Source of the DNA: Arthrobacter sp. OY3WO11
Lineage (GTDB): Bacteria; Actinomycetota; Actinomycetes; Actinomycetales; Micrococcaceae
Length of the DNA: 64,000 nucleotides
Assembly: GCF_001641125.1 (NCBI RefSeq)
Contig: NZ_LWLP01000001.1
Span: 3,475,828-3,539,827, forward strand
Reading direction: 5' to 3'
Position numbers and translations under genes: made by a program. Positions 35,194 to 44,744 of this stretch are shown in pieces (the stretch's first letter is position 1; each line of letters opens with the position of its first letter). The notes under the pieces are model-generated. The model worked only from the letters and a program-made list of their open reading frames with translations. It was not told the DNA's origin and ran no database searches.

Positions 35194-36983
35194 CGGACGT
35201 CGTTTTCTGGGCCGGGGGCTTGGCTGAGTGTCGCTTGGCGGGTGCCGTCGAGTGTGGCGATGGTGGGTGCTGATGGCAGCGCCGGAAGGTTACTTTCGAG
35301 CCAAACCCGGTCCCGGTACTCTTCCCCGCTTATCACTTCGGCAATGGTGCCTTTCGACAAGACCACTATTCTGTCCGCCAAGGTGAGCTCCTGGGGATCC
35401 TGCGTGGCCAGGAGTACGGTGCCGTCGAACCTTCTCAGCATGGTGGCGAACATCTGCTTGGCTGCTGTGTCCAGGCCGAGGGTGGGCTCGTCCAGAAGCA
35501 GGATGGGAGGGTTGCCCATCAGTGACCGGGCGAGCGCTATCCGTTGCCGCTGGCTTTTGGACAGGTTGAGTCCGCCTTCGGAAACCCACGTTTGCATCCC
35601 ATACGGCAAGTCGGCGAGCATTTCGTCCAAGCCGGTGGCGGCCAGCACGCGCTCTACGTCTTCTTCTGACGCGCGGGGGGCGGCGTAGGTGAGGTTCCGC
35701 CACAGCGTTCCGCGCATCAGCGGCAGTTCAGGGCCCACGGCCCCAATCCATTGGGCGGCAGACCGGAGAGAGGTATTCGCCAGGACTTGGCGGTCGACGA
35801 TGATGCAACCTTGATCAGGATCGATGGTTCTGGACACCAGCCCGAGCAGGGACGATTTGCCGCTCCCGCCGTCTCCGGTTACAGCAACCAGTTCCCCCGC
35901 TCTAACGCGCAAATTCACGTCGTGGAGGGACCCGTTCACCGTTACTGAGGAGAACTCGATGGCGCCCTGCCGGACCTTCAGGGGACCGTGGCCACCGCTG
36001 TCCATGTCTCTGCTGGTACTGCGCAGGTACTCCTGGATTTTGCCCACAGAGACCTGGGCGCGGTGCCAGTAGTCGTGGGCCAGCCCGAGGGTACGCACTG
36101 GGCTGGAGAGCTGCCGGGTGACAACAACGAAGGCAATCACGGTTCCGATGCTCGCCGTACCTTGCCGGACTTCGAACAGACCCGCGGTAAGAACGGCTCC
36201 AAGAGCGAGTAGCGAAAAAGCGGTTGCGACGCCGCGGAGATAGCCTCGTAGGCGGGCAACCCTGATGAGGGCACGAGTGAGTTCGTCGTTCTGGTGTGAA
36301 AGGCGTGCGTATTCTCCTGCTGAGCGCCCAAACACCTGCACCACAGGTTGGGCGTTCATTTGTTCGTCGAGATTGCTCATAACAAGCGACCGCCGACGGC
36401 GCATGATCCGGGTTGCCTGGCGCATGCGTTGTCCGGCTACCAAGGAGGCCGCGGCCCCGGCGGATATTGCCGCCACGATGGCGAGCGACATCCAGAAGCT
36501 GAAGAAGAAAAGTACCGTCAGGGTGCCAACCAGGACCAGGGCGGCGATCAGTCCGCCGAGCACCCCGCGGCTGATCCACATTCTGGTCATTGAGAGATCA
36601 CCAAGAAAGCGCAGAAGCAGGCCTCCCCGGGCCCTGCCCTGGAACTGCCGGGGTGTCATTCCCTGCAGGTGCTTGTACATCATCATCCGCAGGTCCCGGA
36701 CCACGTTGTAGCCTGCTGTCTCGGCAACGTTGAAGCCAAGCGCCCGGAGCCAGCCGTGGAGCAAGGCGACAGCGCCCAGAAGGGCAGCCTGGGCCAACGC
36801 CCAGCGCCACTGCAGATCCGCCGCTTCACCAACGGTGACCGGCTCCAAATTATCAACGATGCCGCGCAGCAGCAGTATGTAGGCCACCAAGGTGAGAACC
36901 TGCGCCAGCCCGATTGCAATGATTTTCGCGAAGACGGCTGGAGGAATCCGGTACAGCCTATTCTTGCCGGCCACGGGGTTCAC
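35190..36983 (-). CDS. ABC half-transporter with degenerate ATPase motifs
   Basis: A 597-residue exporter-type half-transporter: six membrane helices (about 20-310), then an ATPase domain. Walker A is GDGGSGKSS (about 370) and Walker B ILLLDEPTLGLD (about 494). Other motifs deviate: the signature is LSKSQ instead of LSGGQ, the Q-loop reads VGPELPLMRGT without Gln, and the switch His is Gln (LLATQDPQE). I start at GTG 36983, giving a GTGA overlap with the upstream gene, rather than the longer frame from 37055. It probably exports a peptide or lipid-linked product of this operon. Confidence 0.85.
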   Translation of the reverse strand: MNPVAGKNRLYRIPPAVFAKIIAIGLAQVLTLVAYILLLRGIVDNLEPVTVGEAADLQWRWALAQAALLGAVALLHGWLRALGFNVAETAGYNVVRDLRMMMYKHLQGMTPRQFQGRARGGLLLRFLGDLSMTRMWISRGVLGGLIAALVLVGTLTVLFFFSFWMSLAIVAAISAGAAASLVAGQRMRQATRIMRRRRSLVMSNLDEQMNAQPVVQVFGRSAGEYARLSHQNDELTRALIRVARLRGYLRGVATAFSLLALGAVLTAGLFEVRQGTASIGTVIAFVVVTRQLSSPVRTLGLAHDYWHRAQVSVGKIQEYLRSTSRDMDSGGHGPLKVRQGAIEFSSVTVNGSLHDVNLRVRAGELVAVTGDGGSGKSSLLGLVSRTIDPDQGCIIVDRQVLANTSLRSAAQWIGAVGPELPLMRGTLWRNLTYAAPRASEEDVERVLAATGLDEMLADLPYGMQTWVSEGGLNLSKSQRQRIALARSLMGNPPILLLDEPTLGLDTAAKQMFATMLRRFDGTVLLATQDPQELTLADRIVVLSKGTIAEVISGEEYRDRVWLESNLPALPSAPTIATLDGTRQATLSQAPGPENDVR

Positions 36984-38215
36984 CAGGCGTCCGGACTGCC
37001 CGAGGGGGTAGCCGGCCGGGGGAACCCGAAAACACTGCGTTTCGGTTCTGCCCACTCGGGCGTTGCAACGAACGGGCCGATCAGGACGTCGCTTGCGGCG
37101 CTGGCTTGTTGCACTTCGCCGGCGGCCTGGGTGTCCGTCTTGGCGGCGTTCGCCAGGACATCCGGTATTCGAAGGAGCGACGCCGCCAATGCAGGGTCCG
37201 TGAGTTCTTCACGGGTCAGCACAGGGAGCCCCGTGGCTGCCGCGGCTTCCCGGATCGCCAGGGGTGACCGGGTGAGCAACCCGGTCACAGCCAGGACATC
37301 GTGTCCCAGCTTCTTCAGGTGGGAGACGCCAGCCATGGCACCCATGGAGTCCGGAGCAGCGAAAATAACGGCGTCCACCATTGCTCGAAAAACCGCCGAA
37401 TCCAGCAAACGGGAGGTTTCATCCTGATAGATCCCATCCGCGATCTCGACAAGATTCAGGGCGGCACCGGAATCAGTGAGGTGGTCCACCAACTCACCGA
37501 ATTTGGCCTCCACCACCTCCATCGGCTGACGGTATGTCGAGGCCAACCCCACGTCCGTGAAGTCCAGCATCACATGGGCGCCGGCATCCAGCATGCACCA
37601 GTAGTCGTTGCCGGAGCCCGTACCGGTTGCTTTCGTAGCCCCCACGCGGACACCGACTCTGCTAAATCCGTTAACCAGGCAGTGGACAGTGGTTGTCTTA
37701 CCTGAATTCATCGCAGTTCCGATGATTGCAACGGTTCGGGGCCGCGGCACCTGCGGGGACACGGGCGGCAGGGAAAAGTCCCAAATGTTCAGTGGCCGGC
37801 CCTTGGCGTCGCCCAGGAGTCCCAAAGGTTCTATTTCCGTAGCCCTCCGGACAGCCAGACTGCGGCTTAGCACTTCGGAGGCGATACCTCCCGAGGCCAC
37901 CAGCTGGGCGTTGCCCAGTGTTGCGGGCACCTGTGCTTCAAATTGGTCCGTGGCGTACCTGTCCCCGTACGTGACGATGATTTCGTCGTCGTCGTGCAAC
38001 ACTGCACGGCGTCCGTTCGGCTGCTCAATATGACGGTGATGACCCAACTGCACAATGCGAGCCAGCACCATGTCCCCGGACCGGGGACGGACTGCTCCGG
38101 AAACCAGGGAAGCTATGGCCTCCGGAGGTACCCGGCGGGTAGTAAACGCCGCTTTGGCTCTCGCCACACGTTGCGCGTCCAGGGGCTTGACCCACACTCT
38201 TCGGTCTGCTCTCAT
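36980..38215 (-). CDS. P-loop NTPase, BioD/MobB/DUF1611-like
   Basis: A 411-residue protein. The N-terminal 130 residues have beta character (VWVKPLDAQRVARAKAAF). A P-loop IIGTAMNSGKTTT follows near residue 170, with KATGTGSGNDYW and DAGAHVMLDFTDVGLAS, resembling SIMIBI NTPases that use ATP to activate carboxylates or carry metals. DUF1611 kinship is a guess from the P-loop and layout. It heads the coupled set P-loop/ABC/CapA/hydrolase. The start is taken at ATG 38215, without a ribosome site. It could be the activating enzyme for whatever the operon makes. Confidence 0.6.
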   Translation of the reverse strand: MRADRRVWVKPLDAQRVARAKAAFTTRRVPPEAIASLVSGAVRPRSGDMVLARIVQLGHHRHIEQPNGRRAVLHDDDEIIVTYGDRYATDQFEAQVPATLGNAQLVASGGIASEVLSRSLAVRRATEIEPLGLLGDAKGRPLNIWDFSLPPVSPQVPRPRTVAIIGTAMNSGKTTTVHCLVNGFSRVGVRVGATKATGTGSGNDYWCMLDAGAHVMLDFTDVGLASTYRQPMEVVEAKFGELVDHLTDSGAALNLVEIADGIYQDETSRLLDSAVFRAMVDAVIFAAPDSMGAMAGVSHLKKLGHDVLAVTGLLTRSPLAIREAAAATGLPVLTREELTDPALAASLLRIPDVLANAAKTDTQAAGEVQQASAASDVLIGPFVATPEWAEPKRSVFGFPRPATPSGSPDAW

Positions 38216-38276
38216 ATTTCGCACCGTACGCCGGGAAAAATGCACGGGGAATAGCGCGGGGTACCCGACCTTGCAA

Positions 38277-39332
38277 TTAGGTATTACTGGGAAGCGTTCG
38301 TGAGAGAGACCGGTCCTGGATACCCACAGTTGCCCCCAGGAACGCCCTGAGCTTTTCTGCCATCGGTTTGGACTCCGTATGGTGCAGGTAGTGACCGCCC
38401 GCAACGGTGACAATCTCGTGCCGGCTGACGTTTTCCAGCAGGTTTTGGGCTGATGACACTTTGGCGGCTGTGGAGTCGGAGCTTTCGTCGGCGATGAAGG
38501 CCAGGACCGGCAGGTCACCGGGATAGGTGACGCCCCTCAGCGAAGCGGCGTTGTTCGCGATCCGGGCTGCCTCATCCGCGACGGCCGGATTGCCGAAGTT
38601 CCAGTTGGCCATCAGGCGCATGCGGTTCAGCTCATCCTCGGTGTAGGCGCCGCCGTCCGGGTCCACCAGGCCCGGCGCCAGGAAGGTCACGGCCCGCACG
38701 ATGCCCGTGACGGCCAGGGCGCGCTCCCAATTAACGCCTGGCTGGGGCTCTTCAACGGACTCTGGCCCGGGTTTCGGTATGGTCGCGTCAATGCCGACCA
38801 CCGCGGATACTTCCGCCTGGTACCGGTTGGCGTAGTCAAGCATGTAGAAGCCGGCGATGGAGTGCCCGACCAGGACGTACGGCTGCCTGACCTGGAGCCT
38901 GGCCAGGACTTCGTGCAGTTCGGTACTGATGTTTTCATTGGTCCGCGGAGGACCTTCCATGTCGCTGTATCCGTACCCAAACCCCTCAACAACGATGACG
39001 TCGAAGCCGCCCAACTCCCGGACCAGCGGCGCAAAGTCAAGGCCCGGAGCCGCGGTGCCCAGTCCGCTGAGGAGGACAATCGGCTGCCCCTCTCCCCCGT
39101 TCCGGGACACGTTCAGGGCACCGCCGCCAACCGGGACCCGTTCGCCGTAGGCAGGAATACTCGACTTCTCCGCCCGCTCCATGGCCGCGTTGACCGCCGT
39201 CGACACCAGAAGCAGCCCCAGTGCCACCAGCATGGCGACGCCAAAACGGCGCAACCGGCGCCGGGGCTTCTTCCGGGGCCTGGAGTCCGTGATGTCCCGT
39301 GCCCCGGAAGTCCTTCTACCAGGGACGCGCAC
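38277..39332 (-). CDS. Membrane-anchored alpha/beta hydrolase
   Basis: A 351-residue hydrolase. A long basic tail (RPRKKPRRRLRRF) and one membrane span (GVAMLVALGLLLVSTAVNAA) place the enzyme outside. The core shows PIVLLSGLGTAAPG, VVEGFGYGYSD, the nucleophile elbow GHSIAG, the Asp in FIADESSDS and the His in VAGGHYLHH, an intact catalytic triad. It starts with GTG 39332, only 12 bp after the cupin gene. It is 61 bp before the P-loop gene and may share its transcript. Confidence 0.8.
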   Translation of the reverse strand: MRVPGRRTSGARDITDSRPRKKPRRRLRRFGVAMLVALGLLLVSTAVNAAMERAEKSSIPAYGERVPVGGGALNVSRNGGEGQPIVLLSGLGTAAPGLDFAPLVRELGGFDVIVVEGFGYGYSDMEGPPRTNENISTELHEVLARLQVRQPYVLVGHSIAGFYMLDYANRYQAEVSAVVGIDATIPKPGPESVEEPQPGVNWERALAVTGIVRAVTFLAPGLVDPDGGAYTEDELNRMRLMANWNFGNPAVADEAARIANNAASLRGVTYPGDLPVLAFIADESSDSTAAKVSSAQNLLENVSRHEIVTVAGGHYLHHTESKPMAEKLRAFLGATVGIQDRSLSRTLPSNT

Positions 39333-39344
39333 AGCCGCCCGGCA

Positions 39345-39710
39345 TCAGGCAGGCTTGGCGAAGGTGGCTGCGCTCATGACCTCGTAGCCCACGAACGCCT
39401 CGTCACCCTCAACCCACGCGTCGTGGCCGGCCGGGATGGTGTACGCGTGGCCGGGGCTGACCGTGGCCCGCGATCCATCCGCCATTTCCACGGTCAGCGT
39501 TCCGGCGGTGCAGATCCCCACATGGTTCACCTGGCACGTGTCCGTGTTGACCACAGTCTTAACGGTTTCAGACCACCGCCATCCCGGCTCAAAGGTGAAC
39601 CTGCCGAGCGTTGTGTCACCGAGCGTCACCACATCCACCTGGGTCTTGGGCGGGCGGCGTTTTTCATCGGGCTGGTCGAACGATTTGGCTTCCAGGGCGT
39701 TGACGGTCAT
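39345..39710 (-). CDS. Cupin domain protein
   Basis: A 121-residue single cupin barrel. GRFTFEPGWRWSETVK and NHVGICTAGTLTVEMADG give motif 1, and VSPGHAYTIPAGHDAWVEGDE gives motif 2, with His but few metal ligands. The start ATG 39710 has a strong ggagaagg site 2-8 bp upstream; the longer frame is not needed. Ligand unknown. Confidence 0.82.
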   Translation of the reverse strand: MTVNALEAKSFDQPDEKRRPPKTQVDVVTLGDTTLGRFTFEPGWRWSETVKTVVNTDTCQVNHVGICTAGTLTVEMADGSRATVSPGHAYTIPAGHDAWVEGDEAFVGYEVMSAATFAKPA

Positions 39711-39899
39711 TTCCTTCTCCTGACAGGAAAGGGCGTGGGAACTATGCATCCGGAGCGCCCAGACAGCTCCGGGTTTCGGTTGGCGGGCCTGCGGTGGGCC
39801 GCGGCCGCCGACCACTGGCGCCCAGCGCTATCAGCGTGCGCCCGCGGGTGGGCCGTGTCAATATGTCCTGCCACCGGCGATCGCGGCTAGGCTTCCGGG

Positions 39900-40052
39900 A
39901 TGGGACTCATCATCACACTGCTTATTATCTGGCTCGTTCTGTCCATCCTGGGCTTCGTTATCGAGGGTCTGCTGTGGCTGGCCCTGATCGGCCTGGTGCT
40001 GTTCGCCGCCACCGCCGTTTGGGGCTGGGTAAAGCGCAAAGCCAAGGCCTGA
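39900..40052 (+). CDS. Small hydrophobic membrane protein, 50 residues
   Basis: MGLIITLLIIWLVLSILGFV followed by a second hydrophobic stretch and a WVKRKAKA tail: two short membrane spans with the basic end inside. No ribosome site, but TAGGCT at 39888-39893 could be the -10 of a leaderless message beginning at the ATG. Codon third positions are mostly G or C, as in neighbouring genes. Function unknown. Confidence 0.6.
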   Translation: MGLIITLLIIWLVLSILGFVIEGLLWLALIGLVLFAATAVWGWVKRKAKA

Positions 40053-40077
40053 CCCACTCCGGCGGCGCTCACCTGAA

Positions 40078-40207
40078 GTGAGGCGCCGTCGTCGTGCGTT
40101 CCTGCCCGGTTGCTTTCCGGGGCACCCTAGCGGCGCGCCGCGCACGACGGCGTGTCCCGGCCCGGGAGGGCAGCCGGCCCCCGACCAACTGGGCAGGACC
40201 GCACGGC
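40078..40207. repeat. Dispersed element with 14-bp terminal inverted repeats, copy 1
   Basis: GTGCGTTCCTGCCC (40094-40107) and GGGCAGGACCGCAC (40191-40204) are complementary at 13 of 14 positions. Inside, GTCGTGCG pairs with CGCACGAC (40141-40148). A GAGGCGCCGTC lead-in is shared with the copies near 51.4-51.7 kb. Confidence 0.8.
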
Positions 40208-40289
40208 AGCCCGGGCCCGCACGCGCCTCGCCAGCAATCCCGCGCCGGCCGGGCTGCTGCTGCGCCTGCCTTGATACCTTGAGGGCATC

Positions 40290-41174
40290 ATGTTTACCTT
40301 CGACCAGCTGGCCGCGTTCATCGCTGTGGCAGAGGAACTCCACTTCGGACGGGCAGCCGAGCGCCTCAACATGACCCAGCCGCCGCTGAGCCGGCAGATC
40401 CAAAAGCTGGAACGGATTGTGGGCACGGAACTCCTGGAACGCGACAACAGGAAGGTCCAGCTCACCCCTGCCGGCCTGGCGTTCCTGGATGAGGCACGGC
40501 GGCTGCTCACCCTGGCCGGGCGGGCTCCCGCCACCGCCCGGCGGATCGCCTCCGGCCGCTCCGGCATCCTGCGGATCGGGTTCACCGCAGCCAGCGGCTA
40601 CAGCGTCCTGGGCCCCCTGCTGGAGCAGATTTCGGGCATTGTTCCGGACGTGGACATCGAGCTGCAGGAGCTGGTGACCGGCGAGCAGCTGGACGGCCTC
40701 CTCACCGGTGAACTGGACCTGGGCCTGGCCCGGCCGCCGTTTAATGCCCGGACGTTCGATTCCCGGCTGCTGTCCCGTGAATCCATGGTGTTGGCCGTTC
40801 CGTCCGGCCACCCGCTGGCAGCGCTGGACCGGAATATTGGGCCGGACGATTTCGCCCACGAGGCCTTGATCATGCACTCCCCAACACAGGCACGCTACTT
40901 TTATGACCTGGTGGTCCGGCTCCTCCCCATCGACCACGGCAACGTGGTGCACACCGTCAGCCAGATCGTCACCATGGTGTCGCTGGTGGCGGCGAAGCGC
41001 GGGGTGGCGTTCGTTCCGGAATCGGCCACCGCACTGGGCATCGCCGGAGTTAAGTTCCTTCCCCTGTCCACGGGCTCCACCGGGCAGGTGGAGCTGCACG
41101 CGCTGTGGAACCGCCGCGTCAGCAATCCGGCACTCGGCCTGCTCCTACAAAACCTGGAGTTCAAAGCGGCCTGA
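40290..41174 (+). CDS. LysR-family transcriptional regulator
   Basis: A 294-residue LysR protein. The N-terminal winged helix reads [20 protein letters not shown] then [32 protein letters not shown], a textbook signature. The C-terminal effector domain has [18 protein letters not shown]. It precedes kdgD by 133 bp on the same strand, so it may respond to glucarate-type acids and control the catabolic genes. GTAT-N14-ATAC at 41201-41222 could be its site. Confidence 0.88.
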   Translation: MFTFDQLAAFIAVAEELHFGRAAERLNMTQPPLSRQIQKLERIVGTELLERDNRKVQLTPAGLAFLDEARRLLTLAGRAPATARRIASGRSGILRIGFTAASGYSVLGPLLEQISGIVPDVDIELQELVTGEQLDGLLTGELDLGLARPPFNARTFDSRLLSRESMVLAVPSGHPLAALDRNIGPDDFAHEALIMHSPTQARYFYDLVVRLLPIDHGNVVHTVSQIVTMVSLVAAKRGVAFVPESATALGIAGVKFLPLSTGSTGQVELHALWNRRVSNPALGLLLQNLEFKAA

Positions 41175-41307
41175 CGGCCCGGGCTGGCCATGCCCTGAAG
41201 GTATCGCTGCATCCAGAAATACTCTTGGACAGGTATGGAGACCCGTCCCTAGTGTGGAAGGAATTCAGCACGCTGCCCGCAGGCGGCACAGGAACCGGAG
41301 GACCACC

Positions 41308-42222
41308 ATGGCACGCTACACACCGCAGGAACTGGCAAGCACCCTCAAAGAAGGGCTGCTTTCCTTCCCGGTCACGTCCTTCGACGCGGACCTGCAGTTC
41401 GATGAAGAAAACTACAGGAAGCACCTTGCCTGGCAGGCCAGTTTCCCGGTGGCGGGCCTGTTCGCCGCCGGCGGCACGGGCGAAGGCTTTTCCCTCACTC
41501 CGGCGGAGTCCGAGCGCGTGGTGCGCACCGCCGTCGACGAAGTGGGCGCCACGGTTCCGGTGCTGGCATCAGCCGGCGGCTCCACCGCCCAGGCCATCGC
41601 CAACGCCCAGGCTGCCGAGGCAGCAGGCGCCGAAGGCATCCTCCTCCTCCCGCCGTACCTCACCGAAGCGGACCAGGCCGGACTCACCGAGCACGTCAGC
41701 GCCATCTGCCGCGCCACCTCGCTGGGCGTGATCATCTACAACCGCGCCAACGCCATCTACAAGGACACCACCGTGGCCACGCTGGCCAGCCGCCACGAGA
41801 ACCTGATCGGCTTCAAGGATGGCGTGGGCGACCTCGAGCACGACGCCCGCGTCTACGCCAAGCTCGGCGACCGGCTCTTCTACCTGGGCGGGCTTCCCAC
41901 CGCGGAGACCTTCGCCCTTCCTCTGCTGCAGCTGGGGATGAGCACGTACTCCAGCGCCATGTACAACTTTGTCCCGCAGTTCGCGCTGGACTTCTACCAG
42001 GACGTCCGCAACAACGACCGCACCGCCGTGAACAGGAAGCTCAACGACTTCGTCATCCCCTACCTGGACATCCGCGACCGCGTGAAGGGCTACTCCGTGT
42101 CCATCGTCAAGGGCGGCCTGGACGCGGTGGGCCGCTCCGCCGGACCGGTCCGTCCTCCGCTGCAGAACCTGGCGGCGCAGGACCTCGCGGACCTCACGGC
42201 GCTCATCGCCACCGTCTCCTGA
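41308..42222 (+). CDS. kdgD: 5-dehydro-4-deoxyglucarate dehydratase
   Basis: Removes water and CO2 from 5-keto-4-deoxyglucarate to give 2-oxoglutarate semialdehyde, in the oxidative glucarate/hexuronate route. It is a 304-residue member of the DapA/NAL aldolase superfamily. The Schiff-base Lys is in [11 protein letters not shown] and the Tyr in [26 protein letters not shown] is the substrate loop. ATG 41308 follows ggagg by 7 bp. The semialdehyde dehydrogenase that takes its product follows after 35 bp. Confidence 0.93.
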   Translation: MARYTPQELASTLKEGLLSFPVTSFDADLQFDEENYRKHLAWQASFPVAGLFAAGGTGEGFSLTPAESERVVRTAVDEVGATVPVLASAGGSTAQAIANAQAAEAAGAEGILLLPPYLTEADQAGLTEHVSAICRATSLGVIIYNRANAIYKDTTVATLASRHENLIGFKDGVGDLEHDARVYAKLGDRLFYLGGLPTAETFALPLLQLGMSTYSSAMYNFVPQFALDFYQDVRNNDRTAVNRKLNDFVIPYLDIRDRVKGYSVSIVKGGLDAVGRSAGPVRPPLQNLAAQDLADLTALIATVS

Positions 42223-42257
42223 ACAGCCCTTCCTGACCACACCTAGGAGAAACCATC

Positions 42258-43865
42258 GTGACCCTCACCGGACATTCCCTGATCGCCGGGCGAACCGTTA
42301 CCGGAAGCGGCAAAACCGCTTTCGGCGTCAACCCGGCCACCAACGAACAACTTGACCCCGCCTACTCGCTGATCACCGAAGAGCAGTTGACGACGGCGAC
42401 CTCCGCCGCCGCTGCTGCCTACCCGTCCTTCAGCACACTGGACCCCGGGACGCATGCCGCGTTCCTGGACGCCATCGCGGACAACATCGAGGCCATCGGC
42501 GAGGAACTCGTCATCCGCGCCGGCCAGGAAACCGGCCTTCCCGCAGCCCGGCTGCAGGGCGAACGGGCCCGCACCACCGGCCAGCTGCGGCTCTTCGCGA
42601 ACGTGGTCCGGCAGGGTGACTTCCGCGGCGTCCGGATCGACCCCGCACTGCCGGACCGGACCCCGCTGCCGCGCGCCGACATCCGGCAGCGCCAGATTCC
42701 TCTGGGCCCGGTGGCCGTGTTCGGCGCCAGCAACTTCCCGCTGGCCTTCTCGACGGCGGGCGGGGACACGGCCTCGGCTCTCGCCGCGGGGTGCCCGGTG
42801 GTCTTCAAGGCACACAACGCGCACCCGGGAACGGGCGAACTCGTGGGCCAGGCCGTGGTCAAAGCCGTCAAGGACTTCGGCCTGCACCCCGGAGTGTTCT
42901 CCTTGGTATACGGCCCCGGTGCCAGCATCGGCCAGGCCCTGGTGGCCGATCCGCACATCAAGGCCGTGGGCTTCACCGGCTCCCGGTCCGCCGGCGTCGC
43001 CCTGATGCGCACCGCCGCCGCCCGCCGGGAACCCATTCCGGTGTACGCGGAAATGTCCTCCCTGAACCCGGTGTTCGTGTTCGAGGGCGCGCTCAACGGC
43101 TCCGCCGAAAAGATCGATGCCCTCGCCCAGCAGTACGTCACCGCGGTTACCGGAAGCTCGGGCCAGCTCTGCACCTCCCCCGGCCTGCTGTTCGCCCCCG
43201 AAGGCGAGGCGGGGGACAAACTTGCCGCCGCCGTCGCACGCGCCGTCTCAGGCTGCGCCGGGCAGACCATGCTCACCGAAGGCATCGCCGGGTCCTGGCA
43301 TGCCGGAAGCCGGGCACTCGGCTCAGCGGACGGCGTCGAACTCCTCGGCCAAGGTACGGAAGGCACGGCAGAGAACGCGCCCGCCCCCGCGATCTTCGGG
43401 ACCCGGGTGCAGGACTTCGTGACCAACCACGTCCTGCACGAGGAAATCTTCGGCGCAGCGTCCCTGGTGATCCGCTACGGCTCCATTGAAGAGCTGCTCC
43501 AGGCTGCCGGGCGTATGGAAGGCCAGCTCACGGCGTCGCTGCAGCTCACCGAAGAGGACTATCCGACGGCGGCGCCCCTGATCCCGGCCCTGGAACAGAA
43601 GGTGGGCCGCATCATTGTCAACGGCTGGCCCACCGGTGTGGAAGTTGGCCACGCGATGGTGCACGGCGGCCCGTTCCCCGCAACGTCGGACAGCCGCAGC
43701 ACGTCCGTGGGCACGCTGGCGATCAACCGCTTCCTGCGCCCCGTGGCCTACCAGAACCTGCCCCAGGAACTGCTTCCGGCGCCGCTGCAGGACGAGAACC
43801 CGTGGGGCCTGAACCGGCGCATTGACGGCACCAGCGTCCCGGCCAGCGTCCCGGCTGGCAGCTAA
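42258..43865 (+). CDS. 2-oxoglutarate semialdehyde dehydrogenase (NADP+ aldehyde dehydrogenase)
   Basis: Oxidises 2-oxoglutarate semialdehyde (2,5-dioxopentanoate) to 2-oxoglutarate, delivering carbon to the TCA cycle. It is a 535-residue ALDH of the AldH/KGSADH group. The cofactor region GPVAVFGASNFPLAFST, the catalytic Glu in VYAEMSSLNP and the nucleophile Cys305 in SSGQLCTSPGLLF are visible. A ribosome site (taggaga) precedes the GTG start. Same strand and operon as kdgD. Confidence 0.92.
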   Translation: MTLTGHSLIAGRTVTGSGKTAFGVNPATNEQLDPAYSLITEEQLTTATSAAAAAYPSFSTLDPGTHAAFLDAIADNIEAIGEELVIRAGQETGLPAARLQGERARTTGQLRLFANVVRQGDFRGVRIDPALPDRTPLPRADIRQRQIPLGPVAVFGASNFPLAFSTAGGDTASALAAGCPVVFKAHNAHPGTGELVGQAVVKAVKDFGLHPGVFSLVYGPGASIGQALVADPHIKAVGFTGSRSAGVALMRTAAARREPIPVYAEMSSLNPVFVFEGALNGSAEKIDALAQQYVTAVTGSSGQLCTSPGLLFAPEGEAGDKLAAAVARAVSGCAGQTMLTEGIAGSWHAGSRALGSADGVELLGQGTEGTAENAPAPAIFGTRVQDFVTNHVLHEEIFGAASLVIRYGSIEELLQAAGRMEGQLTASLQLTEEDYPTAAPLIPALEQKVGRIIVNGWPTGVEVGHAMVHGGPFPATSDSRSTSVGTLAINRFLRPVAYQNLPQELLPAPLQDENPWGLNRRIDGTSVPASVPAGS

Positions 43866-43894
43866 ACCGTCCGGGTTTAAGGCGGCCGGCACCG

Positions 43895-44704
43895 TTAGCG
43901 GATGCCGGCCGCCCGCAGGGTCCTGGCCAGCTCGGCGGCCGCCGACTCGAGGGCGGCAACAGTGCTGCGGAGGACTTCTTCCGTGGCAAGCTCCGTGGGG
44001 ATGGAGCAGCTCATGGCATCGGTGCCAGGGATCCGGTACGGAACCACCACGCTGACGCAGCAAAGCCCCACTGTGTTCTGCTCCCATTCGACGGAGTGGC
44101 CCGTCTTCCGGAACTCGGCCAGTTCGCGTTTCAGCGCGTCAAAATCCTGCACGGAGTTCGGTGTGAGCTGGACGTAGGGCCCGTCACCGATGCGCTGCCG
44201 GACCTCCGCATCCGTGTATTCGGAGAGGATGGCCTTCCCCAGGGCGGTCACTTGGGCGGGCAGCTTGCGGCCCACCCGGGAGGACAGCCGGCGGCGGTCA
44301 ACGGCCTGCCGCGTGGCCAGGTAGATGACATCCGAGCGGTCCAGCCGGGCATAGTGGGTGGTGAACGTGGTGGCGTTGCGGACCTTCTCCAGGACAGCGG
44401 ACACATGCTCCATCACCGGATCCCTGTCCAGGTAGGCCGTGCCGCACAGCAGCGCGTGGGTGCCGATGCGGTATGCGCCCTCGGGCGTCTGCTCGATCCA
44501 GTTGAGCTCCAGCAGCGTCAGCAGCAGCCAGTGCAGGCTGGACCGGGGGTAGCCGGTCAGCTTAAAGATCTCTGCCGTGGTGAGCGGCTGCGGCGCACCG
44601 GCCAGGAGCTCCAGGATGGCTATGGTCCGCTCCGCCGATTTGACCAGCTTTACGTCCCCCGATGCGCTAACGCCCGGGCCGGACTGTACCTCCACCGCCG
44701 CCAT
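43895..44704 (-). CDS. IclR-family transcriptional regulator
   Basis: A 269-residue regulator: an N-terminal winged helix (LVKSAERTIAILELLAGAPQ, TGYPRSSLHWLLLTL) and a C-terminal IclR effector domain (LGKAILSEY, CCVSVVVPYRIPGTDAMSCS). IclR proteins commonly govern hexuronate and glucarate genes. It is convergent with the dehydrogenase gene and same-strand with udh. I chose ATG 44704, preceded by aaggggg. A likely operator is at 45623-45638. Confidence 0.9.
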   Translation of the reverse strand: MAAVEVQSGPGVSASGDVKLVKSAERTIAILELLAGAPQPLTTAEIFKLTGYPRSSLHWLLLTLLELNWIEQTPEGAYRIGTHALLCGTAYLDRDPVMEHVSAVLEKVRNATTFTTHYARLDRSDVIYLATRQAVDRRRLSSRVGRKLPAQVTALGKAILSEYTDAEVRQRIGDGPYVQLTPNSVQDFDALKRELAEFRKTGHSVEWEQNTVGLCCVSVVVPYRIPGTDAMSCSIPTELATEEVLRSTVAALESAAAELARTLRAAGIR

Positions 44705-44744
44705 CACCGTTCCCCCTTCTGCCACTGCCCCGGCCTGCAGCATG

